64,000 bases of DNA, from NCBI GenBank assembly GCA_940671915.1, contig CALNVZ010003426.1, positions 36,255,024-36,319,023 on the forward strand, in the 5' to 3' direction. Every line of letters begins with the position of its first letter. The stretch's first letter is position 1. Both the position numbers and the translations under genes were made by a program. The notes beneath the pieces were generated by a model, which worked only from the letters and a program-made list of their open reading frames with translations, was not told where the DNA came from and did not search any database. This DNA is from Paracentrotus lividus (taxonomy: Eukaryota; Echinodermata; Echinoidea; Camarodonta; Echinidae). This document shows, one piece after another, positions 23,294 to 34,039 of this stretch.

Positions 23294-23895
23294 TTAAAGG
23301 GGACCAATACCCAAGGAAATAATCACTTTTATAAGAAAGAGCACAATAGGAGAAGCAATTAAAAAAAAAGTTTCATTAAAATCGGTTATAAAATAAGAAA
23401 GTTATGGAAGATTGAAAAGTCTTGTTTTACCTTCTATGGGGCCGGGATCCTCAAGATGGCAATGTTCATCGGCTTCAAAATGGCCAATTTTATGGACAAC
23501 TCTCCATTGGTTTTATACACAAATTTTCAGATTTTCCCCATTTTCTTTCAAAATATGTCTTATTTATTTCTGAGCTCAAAATATGTCATGGAAACATATA
23601 TTTCACACAACATATGTTGAGCTCAGAAAGGAGGTAAGACATATTTTGAAAGAAAATGGGGGAAAATCTGAAAATTTGTGTATAAAACCAATGGAAAGTT
23701 GTCCATAAAATCGGCCATTTTGAAGCTGATGTTGCCAATTTGAGGATCCCCATAGAAGGTAAAACGAGACTTTTCAAACTTCCATAACTCTCTTATTTTA
23801 TAACCGAATTTGATGAAACTTTTTTAAAATTGCTCCTCTCATTATGCTCTTTCCTATGAAGGTGATTATATCCTTGGGTATTGGTTTCCTTTAAA
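23294..23895. mobile_element. ~600-bp near-perfect palindrome (fold-back MITE)
   Basis: The left arm from TTAAAGGGGACCAATACCC runs to about 23575 and is mirrored almost base for base by 23600-23895. A small spacer lies near 23580-23600. Open frames over 23422-23637 (+) and 23586-23777 (-) translate to nearly the same peptide because of the mirror symmetry, and are not genes. Confidence 0.9.
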
Positions 23896-25587
23896 GGGAT
23901 GTAACACTGAATGATATTCAAATCCCATTTTATTTGATTTAGCTTATTTTGCCAACATAATTATAAACACTTATGCGAGTCTGGTATCTCTTCCAAATTG
24001 CAAGCTAATTGCTTGCTTTACCTTCGAGATATCAATGCTTTCATACTCGAATTTTATAAACCAACACCGGATGTTTATAAAACCATGTGCTTTTCCGCAA
24101 AGCACAACACACACCCATTTCCGGTTGTATAGTCCCCCGTCTCTAGCGGCCTGATGAGCTAGTAGTAGAGGGTACTGGTGTTCAGCTGTATGCTTGGCAT
24201 TGTTTGTTACACCATGTACACAGTTTTAAGGTAGTAAATGACTTCCATTTGATCTGAAACTTTCAGTAGTTTGTTTTTACTGTTGGAACAATATATAATT
24301 TGGCTATATAGATCTACTCCAATTTGTCTCCTCTCTGGTCGTTCACTGTGCTGTGTAGGCCTACAAAGTCAATGGCGTGGAACGATGTCTCCGCCACTGA
24401 CGAAATGAACGGGAGTGAATGGACTGGTGACTTATGACAGGATTATGCCTATAATTTTATTAATCTTCATCTAATTGCTCTTGTTTTTGAAAGTTACTAA
24501 ATCCCTTTAAGTGACTTTACTCACCGACAGGAGGTATGCAGCTAGCTGTAGTCAAAGACACTGCACTTCACTGCCGCTCAGCCTTCGATTTCGAATGACC
24601 ACGATCGACTCGTTCTTGTTGGAGTCAATCTCTAACTTAGTCTTAGGCTCAAGTCAGTTTAATGTCACACGAGCAAACATTTTTTTGGTATATTTTCTTT
24701 AAGGAATTCTTATCTTCCTCTTTCTTTTAGAAGTAAACTTAAGATAAACGAAGTTTTCCTAGAGTCGAGATAACATAAAATGTAACCCCGTGATGAAAAC
24801 CATAACACTCCGATACGCCCCGGTAATTCCCCTTCTGTAGGCTTTATCCAGACAAATTTTGCATTCAGACAATTTGTTTCTAGCTGTTTTTAAAAAATCT
24901 AATCGCAATAAACAAAAACTGACCAATATAATAATGACTAGATCTAACTGTTAGTCTATATCAATAATATTTTTTTTGCCCAAAGATAAAAGTAAAATAC
25001 AGATTTTTCTTGTTTTTAAGTGCAGAGGAAAATTATAATCCCAACCATTTCCTTTCAACGAGAATATTCTACGGCATCCATACCCATCCATCGGAATCTA
25101 TTAATCTAGTCGAGTCGAGTCGTCGCGTTCGACGAAATGAGATTGGGACTCAAGATCTACCGGTACCGTACTCTATTTCAGATATATTGAATAAACATTT
25201 GAAAGCTAGTGAGGTTTTACGGTATCCGAAATTCTGCTTTGCAGGTGAGTGATCATGAGTCTAACGTGTTAGATAACTTTTTCTAGCTTCCGAGTTCCGT
25301 AGTCGCGGTACCTGGCCTGGGGCCCCTTTGAATGCAGCGGACTGGTCGGCTGTGCGCGGGCGCGCCCCGCCCCACCGGTTGGAATTGGGTGCGTCTCATA
25401 TTGTCCTGTTGATCACGAGACCTGACTGCTGGGCACATACAGCTGCAAACCAACATCAGTCAGTACTGAAAAATGGCTGTCTGTCGCCCTCTTGGTTGAT
25501 GAGGAAACTTCTCAATAATAATTAGCGAAACCAGCTTTAAACCTACCTCAAAATAAATTAAGATAATCTATAGTCTCATTGCAATAT
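23896..25587. other. Intergenic between the divergent sulfatases
   Basis: No supported exon. GC content rises around 25300-25400. No promoter could be assigned with confidence. Confidence 0.45.
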
Positions 25588-27167
25588 ACCGTACAGGGCC
25601 TAGTTCGCGCTCATGCAGTATATGAGATTGTTCGTTTATATTTCACTAAAAAAGCTATGATATCCGTTCTTTTAGACGTCACCTGAAAGTGAAATTTCTG
25701 GCAAATTGTCGTATTGGAAAATAATTATCTGCCTTGTAAGCACCGCCGCGTAATGCTCTTTTTTCGGGACCCTTTGCGCTGGCCTAATTCACCGCTCACC
25801 GGTGCTATATCTCCGCTCACCTTGCTGGCGCGCATACAGTGCACTTATTTGATCTTATATTGTGGGATCAAATTTTACTTTTTTTTTTACAGTGGAGGCA
25901 GATTAGAAGGCCCTCTAAGAGTGGAGAATATCACTGTTTGATTAATTGATCTGGATTTAGATTTATGTTCTTTTATTATCCTTTTAATAATAGATTATAG
26001 GATCATGATTGATATAATGATGCAGCTTTTATTTTCTTCTTTATATGTTCTCATTTTGGGGGCCTTTAATTAGGACGGGAAACCAACCTTATTATACCCA
26101 AGGTTTATTTCATCATACCAATTCCTAATATTAAGTTGGAATCGGTTTAAAGATCAAACTAAATAACCTTTTAAAAAAATTGTTGGTAAATGAATATATG
26201 TCTGAAATATATATCTTATCATCATTTTTTTATTTTGTATTATTTTTCTTTTTTTTTTTTACATTCTGGAATAACACTGATGATATTAAAAAAATAAAAA
26301 CAAATAAATAAACCATCCCTGAATATTAAAAAAACACACTTGTGGTTATCTTCTTAAATCTTATTATAGAATACGAACATTGATATAGGTAACCCATCTC
26401 AAATCAGCTATGGGTCATCACAGTTTCATTATTGTTCAGCCGTTTTAAATTTAAACTTTCATCCCCCTCATTAAAGAACTCAGTAACACTTTCAGTTTTT
26501 ATGTCCAGATCGTCTTTCTATTTTCTTTTCTTTTCCCTTTTCGTTTTTATGTCATTATTTTTTTCTTTTCTTTTATTCTGTTGTGTCAGGATTCTTGTCT
26601 TTGTTTAGGCACACCTCGCTGTAATTTTACTTCTCAGGGATTGTTTACTTTATAATTATTATCCTTTGTCGTCGTCGCCATTGATGTTGTTGTTACTATA
26701 GGCCTATTATTCATAACAGGACTATATTTCTTCATTAGGCTTCAATTAAGTGTCTTGAGAAAATTTTATCTCCAACTCCTAGTCCTTAAAGAGGTTGGTC
26801 TGTAATTCTGTATATAATAATAATAATAATATCATGGTAGATGTGATGTATAATGTGACAACCTGCAATTTTGTTCAAGATTCAAGATTTATGAAGATTC
26901 AATTTTATTTCCGTTTATAAACATAATATAGACATCCAAAATAAACATATCCAGTGATACATTCAAATATAAAGCTTGTTCGGTATGAAATAAAACGCAT
27001 ATATAATATTAAACAATATAAACAAGAACTTAACAATTAAAAAGTGGCATTTGTTGAATATATTTTTAAACGGAGGGACTTGCAAAAAAGCAGAGGTTGT
27101 AAGCCATATAACTTACTAGTTACTTACAATTATGAAATATTAGAAACGAATATAAAATATTAGAAAC

Positions 27168-27222
27168 GAATTGTTCTCTCACTCATCCGACATCAGGATG
27201 TCGGATGGGTACATGAGAGAAC
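27168..27222. repeat. Strong hairpin
   Basis: CATCCGACATC-AG-GATGTCGGATG is a perfect stem. It is extended outward by TTGTTCTCTCA..TGAGAGAACAA. Confidence 0.85.
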
Positions 27223-27654
27223 AAAATCACCTTAATTTTTTAATAGTTAATTTGATAGCTAATGTTTAAAATAACAGTTAATGAGTAATTCCGATTTTTA
27301 TTTCTTAGTAGCCGCTTCACCCAATTATAAATAGAAAGTTTGGCCAGATGAACCTATTGGGAAAGGAAAAAGACGAAACCCTTTCATTTACGTCAAGTTG
27401 ATGATTCGTCTGTTTCGACCAAATTAAATTTTACAATTAATTAAGGTTTGTCTTTTTTTATTACTATTAGTTTCTGCTTCAGAACTTATTGCAATATGAC
27501 ATATGGCTCACTAAATATTTTCAACTCTTGTAAAATAGAAGTGATTTATTTTTGCTACCAGTCACTTTGAATTTTAAAGTTAGTTTATATTATCATAATC
27601 ATATATCAAGATGCCTTATAAAACAGAGGCGTCTATCATATCACACTGTTAGAA

Positions 27655-28170
27655 AATTTCTCCTTAAAAAACAGGAAAGTTCCTGCAGCAGAGTCTCGAG
27701 AACACCTGTAATCTTACTGCACAAATTTGCAGTGAAATTACAGAAAATTGGTATATGAGGAGTGAAAATTTACAAATTTTCTTTTTTTCAAACAGACCTG
27801 TTCTGTTAATTTGCAGAAAATTTCCAGTTATAAAAATATACAGAATGATTCTGTCATACATAATTTATACAGAATGATTCTGTATTTTTTTTCTCCTAAA
27901 AAAGAACAGAAAAAGTTCCTGCAGCAGAGTCTCGAGAACACCAGTAATCTTATACTGCACAATTGGTAACACAATTTACAGTAAAATAACAGTACAATTA
28001 CAGAAAGATGGTATATGGGGTATGTAAAATTACAAATTCTGTAATAAAAAGCCTTATTTCCTTTTTAAAACAGACCTGTTATGTTAAATTTCAGAAAATT
28101 TCCCGTAATAAAAGTTCACAGAATTATATTATTCATACATAATACAGAACGGTTTTGTATTTTCTCTCTG
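27655..28170. repeat. Tandem duplication of ~235 bp
   Basis: Two direct copies, starting near 27655 and 27890. Both contain AGTTCCTGCAGCAGAGTCTC, GAGAACACC, GTAATCTTA..CTGCACAA, and then ACAGAATGATTCTGT-like ends. Divergence is moderate. No coding sense. Confidence 0.75.
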
Positions 28171-28375
28171 TAAAATCTTCTGGATTTTTTTTAACAGTGC
28201 ACGGATTGAGGATGGGGGGGGGGAGGGGCAACAACAAAACCCTAGTAACTCTTCAAAACAGTATATTATGAAAGCTGTTAGTATACAAAGACAGCTATTA
28301 AACCAATAAGGCAACAAAATTTTCCAAATGGTAAATAAGAAACCAGGACCCTTGGGTATTATTATATACTAAAAT

Positions 28376-28409
<34 letters not shown>

Positions 28410-29987
28410 ATTTCGTTTAACCAGAAAGTTTGCAGACTTCGGTGTAGAGCCTATAACAAATTTTATGTCATTATCTTTAAAACTAATTTAATTTCTTTTT
28501 GCTGGAAAGGGACACAATAATTATTGATATCTGAAAATCATATGAGCTTTCTCAAACATAATGATACATTATGCATGATCTAAAACAAAATTTGTCGCAG
28601 GCCAGTGTAGTATAATCTAACGTTTGATTATATTCAAAATAATGTCTGTCGATGCATGAGATATAACTTTCCTTATTAGACCCTGTCACATGCACATATC
28701 AATTATATTTCGATGAATTAATTTATTATACTTCCAAGATAATGATTATGTGAAGGAAAAAAAACATATATACAAATAATGCCTACCATTACCTTCATGG
28801 ACCGCAGACAGATATAAAAGGAGCACTTTTTCGGTAATCATAAAAAAAACTATATGCTATGCCGGGCCTATTATAATAACAATAATAATGATAACAGTCA
28901 TTTCACAATGGTAACATAATGCACCGCGTAACAGTCAGATTGTCTATTTAAACTGAGTTCATTCCCCTTGCACAATTAACGTTCCGAGGCCCCTAGATAT
29001 TAAAACACAAGAAATATGAAAAAAAGAAAGAAGAATAAGAAAGAATAGAAAAGAAATTTGGACATTAATGCTGAAAAATATACCACAGGACAGAACGTAT
29101 GTATACCGCGCGTCTTTATATTTTTAGGCCTATAGGACAAAGATTGAATCATACAGGGGCATATAATGACGACTAACTTTAGGATCAGAGTGGAAAATAC
29201 TATTTTAAGAAGTTGATATTCATCATACAAACCTATACCATCAAAAATATTACACGAGTATTTAAGCCTAATCATCATATGGATATGACGTGGTATTAGC
29301 CTCTGAATTGATAATATCTGGAAAGGGGATATTATGAAGGTGTGGTGAGCGGAGATAGGGCCTTTGTCATTTTAAGATTGCCCCTTGAATTGCTACAACC
29401 TGTTCGCATAAAATAAAAGAACTCTGTGTCATATGTCCTTTTAAATGAGAGGTCAGACATCCCTCTCCCGTAAGTTAAACTTTTTTGTTAATGATTTTGA
29501 AATATGAAATTCCAGCCATTTTTCTACATCATAATGTTTTTGGTAAAATTACAGCGACGCGTAAATTAATCAGTGAACACAAAATTACCTCGTACGCAAT
29601 CACGTTTTTACTCACTATCTAAACAATGTTTGTAAAATATTACACAAATTTGCTTTTGTATGATTACTTGACCAGCTTAGCGATTTTTAGTGCTCAAACA
29701 TCACGCATTACAAAACTACGTCGAATTCTGAATAGATGCATGTATTTATCAGCGCCTCGCGCGGTGGAGCGGAGACTAGGCCCTGTACGGTAATTCTTCC
29801 ATTAGATTTTTAAAATTTTGTTTAGTAGAATTTTTTAGACCCTTTTTGGATATGCCACCTTGACTTGGCTGTAGGTGTCAAGACACTTTTCTGCATTGAC
29901 TTTCCATTGGAAGAAAACTGCTGCAATAAGGTACTTCCAGTGCAAGGTCAATTATGAATTGACCATGCATAAGTGTAAGTGACTGCT

Positions 29988-30995
29988 GGGGGGTGTTTCA
30001 CGAAACCGTCATAAGTCTAACTTCTTGACTAAATCGGAGATAGTGAACAACTTGTCCACAAGCGGGTTCCACGAAGCCCTGTCTGACAAGATCGAGGACA
30101 ACAAGCTGACTAAATACTTATGACAGCTCCGAACCTGTCATATTCTTTTGGAGAGCGCTGATACGTCAATCAAACGCAATTTATGGCAAGCGATCGGTTT
30201 GGGCGAATTGCATTTGCCGCGACAATCTCGATTTTCTCATTTTTGTTCTTACAAAATGTGACAACCTCAGGATTTTGGTCTAATATGCAGAAAATAAATG
30301 GTTGTTAACAATTGAGTGCTTTTTATATCCAATAAAGAAATAATATTGAGCAAATTGCAAAAGCATTATTTAGCCTGCCATAAAGCTATATAAAAAGATC
30401 CGCAGAGACTACATTGGTAGTTAAAATCGATCTATTAGTCCCCAAATAAGTGATTTTGAATAGATTTTTTATTAAAATTACAATGCACTATTAATATTAA
30501 TTTCTTTTTGTCAGCAAACAGAAAATGTAGGAAAAACCTCAATCTAGCTCCATTTTTAGCTAGCATACTTTTTATATAGTCTGATTTACGAAACTATCAA
30601 ATTAGCGCATCCGGGGGTACCCATCTCATGTTCTGACGTGGTCTTATTAATTTCATGAGTGTCACCTTTTAAATATATGCAGTAAGGAACATTGTGCGTT
30701 TTAATACACATTATATAAATTATACATAATTTTATGAGTTTTCATACTGTTATTGACTGATTTTCTCACTTCAATTTTCGATAATATTGAAATTTTTGCT
30801 AAACCACAATTTCTAAATATCAGCGAAACCGTGATTAAAGCTATTACTCGATGACATCACTCCGATAATATCGAAATTACAAATTGTCTAGCTTGGAAGA
30901 GCTTCGTGTAACCGACTTAGTAAGATTGGAGCTAACTACGTGGTTGGCGGATAAAGATATGACTAACTTGTCTATGGTTTCGTGAAACGCCCCCC
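29988..30995. mobile_element. ~1-kb element, GGGGGGTGTTTCACGAAACC ends
   Basis: The left tip GGGGGGTGTTTCACGAAACC is mirrored by GGTTTCGTGAAACGCCCCCC. The tips resemble the 215-bp MITEs at 13.7 and 19.6 kb, but the interior is different and longer. No transposase. Confidence 0.8.
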
Positions 30996-31357
30996 TGGAG
31001 ACAGCAAAATTTTGTGGGTGTCTGCACTCATTCATACGATGTCAATACGGGTACTGTAATCGTGGAAATATCCGTGGATACTGTAATCGTGGAAATATTC
31101 GTGGTACATTAATTTTCGCGGATTTCGTGCAAAGATCAGCAGGTGCGAATTTAAAAACTCTCGAATATGACCATGGCATGCTACATGTATATTCACTAAA
31201 GAATTTGATTGCGTGCTTTCAAAAATGCAGCACAAATTCAAGAACCTATGTTTGTGAACATTCTGACTTTGTCAGGCCGCTCAGCGAAAAAAATTTAATT
31301 GCGCAAAAATTCATGCTTGAGTATGTTGATCTCGTTCCTAGCCCGCAACACAACTTA

Positions 31358-32563
31358 TACCCCATTCACAGTGGTTTTCAAATTTATCTCGGTGCTGTCG
31401 CGGTGCTGTCGCGGGACGGCAACACCGCTATAAACCCGCTATAAATGCATTCACAGTGGAAAAGCTATCCCGGGACTGTCCCGGGATAGATTTCATATAC
31501 CCATTCACACTGCAGCGTGTGATTTTTATGACCTCCGTAACAAAATACTTGAACTTCTTTGATTTTCTCCTTTTTTCCTTTTCTTTTCTATCATTTCTTA
31601 TGTATTTCTTTGATTTTCTCCTTCTTTCCTCTTCTTTTCTAAATTTTCTTATGTATTTCTTTGTTTTTCTCCTTCTTTCCTCTTCTTCTCTATCTTTTCT
31701 TTTGTATTTCTTTGTTTTTCTCCTTCTTTCCATTTCTTTTCTATCATTTCTTATATATTTCTTTATTTTTCTCCTTCTTTCCTTTTCTTTTCTATCACTT
31801 CTTATGTATTTCTTTGTTTTTCTCCTTCTATCCTTTTCTTTTCTATCATTTCTTATGTATTTCTTTGTTTTTCTCCTTCTTTCCTTTTCTTTTCTATCAT
31901 TTCTTATGTATTTCTTTGTTTTTCTCCTTTCCTTTTCTTTTCTATCTTTTCTTATGTATTTCTTTGTTTTTCTCCTTCTTTCCTCTTCTTTTCTATCTTT
32001 TCTTATGTATTTCTTTGTTTTTCTCCTTCTTTCCTCTTCTTTTCTATTTTTTCTTATTTATTTCTTTGTTTTTCTCCTTCTTTCCTCTTCTTTTCTATCT
32101 TTTCTTATTTATTTTTTTGTTTTTCTCCTTCTTTCCTTTTCTTTTCTATCATTTCTTATGTATTTCTTTGTTTTTTCCTTCTTTCCTTTTCTTTTCTATC
32201 ATTTCTTATATATTTCTTTGTTTTCCACTTCTTTCTTTTTATTTTCTATCATTTCTTATGTATTTCCGTGTTTTATCCTTCTTTCATTCTCTTTTCTGGA
32301 AATTCTTATGTATTTCATTGTTTTTTATCCCGGTGCTGTAGCGGAGTGCCTTCACACTGAAGGCACTCCGCGACAGTCGCGGGACTGTCCCGGTGCTGTT
32401 ACTATGGTTTGAGCGTGATAGTTTATCGCGGTGTTATAGCGGACCGAGGTTATCCCGGGATAGTTTATAGCGGGTCCGAGCATTCACACTAAAGGCAACA
32501 CCGCTACAGTCGCGGGACAGTCCCGCGACTGTAGCGGTGTTTGAGGCCACTGTGAATGGGGTA
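31358..32563. mobile_element. PIF/Harbinger-like element with a 51-bp minisatellite core
   Basis: Ends TACCCCATTCACAGTGG / CCACTGTGAATGGGGTA are flanked by TTA on both sides (31355-31357 and 32564-32566), a 3-bp TWA duplication typical of PIF/Harbinger. Inside each end are GC-rich subterminal words such as GTGCTGTCGCGGGAC, TATCCCGGGATAG and GACAGTCGCGGGAC. The centre (about 31556-32310) is an array of a 51-bp unit. Confidence 0.85.
31556..32310 (-). repeat. 51-bp minisatellite
   Basis: About 15 units of TATTTCTTTGTTTTTCTCCT-type sequence plus a TC-rich segment ending CATTTCTTATG. On the minus strand each unit holds ACAAAGAAATACATAAGAAA or a close variant. As 51 is divisible by 3, the array is open in several frames; the 318-codon and 226-codon frames here (17-residue repeat) are artefacts. 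Confidence 0.95.
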
Positions 32564-33120
32564 TTAGTGCATTTTGTTGTTGTTGCTGTATTTTTATTTT
32601 ATTAGCCATCAGTCGTAGGGCCTAATTGACTAAAATTTTGCCAGAGAATTTTGTGTTTAGAAAATCTATGTATTATGTTTCTGTTATCCATCAATAAACT
32701 TTAAACAATTTTGAATTCATATTCACTAAATATTGAAGACAATTTTAAGACAATTTTTTTTTCTTCTTTCTTTCTTTCTTCATTGTTTTTTTGTACTAAA
32801 GTTAACAGTTACATGTAGGCTAGGCCTAGTACGAGAAGAAAAATTCTGGTCCTCAAGTGCAACTTTCTTTTAGTTTGGTAGAGGTCTTTTCCTCATTCTC
32901 AGAGAATAATATTTGAAATAAATTTTGAAATGATCACAACCATAAAAAAAAATAAGAAATAAACAATGTAAAATGTCAGTGTTACTTAATAATTGATAAA
33001 GCAGCAAATACACATACAGTAGGCCTACAATGTTAATTCAAAATTGACCTTGCACAGATAATAGTGTGCAGTGGGGATTTCCTATGAATAGCACAGCCAG
33101 AGAAGGGTTTGCAGCCATAT

Positions 33121-33844
33121 GTGTGCAGGGCATAAATTTCACGGAGGCCATGACGGCTATGCCTTGGATGCCTATGTCCCTTGCCGTGGTGCCCAAGGGA
33201 AAACAGATTAATTCACGGCCAAACTGGCCTTGCCTTTTTTCAAGCTGGCCTTAATGCCCTCTCATGAAATTTATTGCCCTTTCTTGAAGGACTGACTCAA
33301 ATACAGTCTACAATAAAAGGGAAATAAATATGTCACTATTTTGTCACATTAAAGTTTCAAATCTGTCAGTATGTAAACAGAATGTGGTTTTTACATGATA
33401 TACATGTAGACAGGCCAAACAGAATTTTCATCTGCAAATCCCTTTGGAAAGGAATTGTCTGTTTTCCCCACACAGAAAAGGCATTATTTTAAACAGAAAA
33501 TCATCACCTGCCGACCTGGCTGGTGCATCTTTGGACTTCTTCTTTTTTGCTCCTATATTTTGTAATTTTTAAGTCTGTTGTCATTGTCATGATTGCTTTA
33601 TATAATGTAGATTTATTGTTTCATTTTTGTTGCCTGGAAATCAAATAAATTAAAAATGGTTAAATAAATTTTAGGGGGAAAAAGTGGCCTTCGATGCCCT
33701 TTATATGAAAAAAAATTGGCCTTTGATGCCCTTTTTATGAAAAAAAAATTGGCCATGGATGCCCTTTGAAGTGGACAAAGTGCCCTAGATTTTGGAGAAA
33801 AAATGGCCTTGCCCTAAAAGTAACGAAATTTAAGGCCTGCACAC
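33121..33844. mobile_element. Inverted-repeat element with TGTGCAGG..TAAATTTC tips
   Basis: GTGTGCAGGGCATAAATTTC at 33121 is mirrored by GAAATTTAAGGCCTGCACAC at 33825-33844. Near the right end, degenerate ~35-bp repeats of AATTGGCC..GATGCCCTTT occur four or five times (33675-33830). No coding content. Confidence 0.7.
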
Positions 33845-34039
33845 AGCTGCAGAGCAAATTGTCATGAATACAATCTTTAATAAACTAAATCTTCAATTCT
33901 TCCTCTTAATATGCAGTTGAACTGGTGAAGAACAACACTAAAAATTGATTGGAGATCACACCAAGTACATGGTTGTGATTCAGTCGCCTTTTTCCCTGAG
34001 TGAATGCACATCAAGAACAGAAGGACTTTCGTACTAAAG

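Larger units (their letters stand above)
25588..29793. mobile_element. ~4.2-kb non-autonomous element with 18-bp inverted tips
   Basis: TACCGTACAGGGCCTAGT at 25588 is mirrored by ACTAGGCCCTGTACGGTA at 29776-29793. Related subterminal sequence (CTATATCTCCGCTCACC near 25806, and its mirror GGTGAGCGGAGATAGGGCC at 29344-29362) adds to the symmetry. TA is present at both outer edges, but a target duplication is not certain. The interior is AT-rich with no transposase. It contains a hairpin at 27168-27222, a duplicated segment at about 27655-28170 and a poly-A tract at 28378-28406. Confidence 0.55.

Noticed and set aside
23422..23777. Two open frames on opposite strands with nearly the same peptide
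   Set aside because: An effect of the perfect palindrome, not a gene pair.
31456..32412. 318-codon and 226-codon open frames, Phe/Leu/Ser-rich and membrane-protein-like
   Set aside because: They are translations of the 51-bp minisatellite, whose period is a multiple of three. Several frames are open at once and there is no gene signal.
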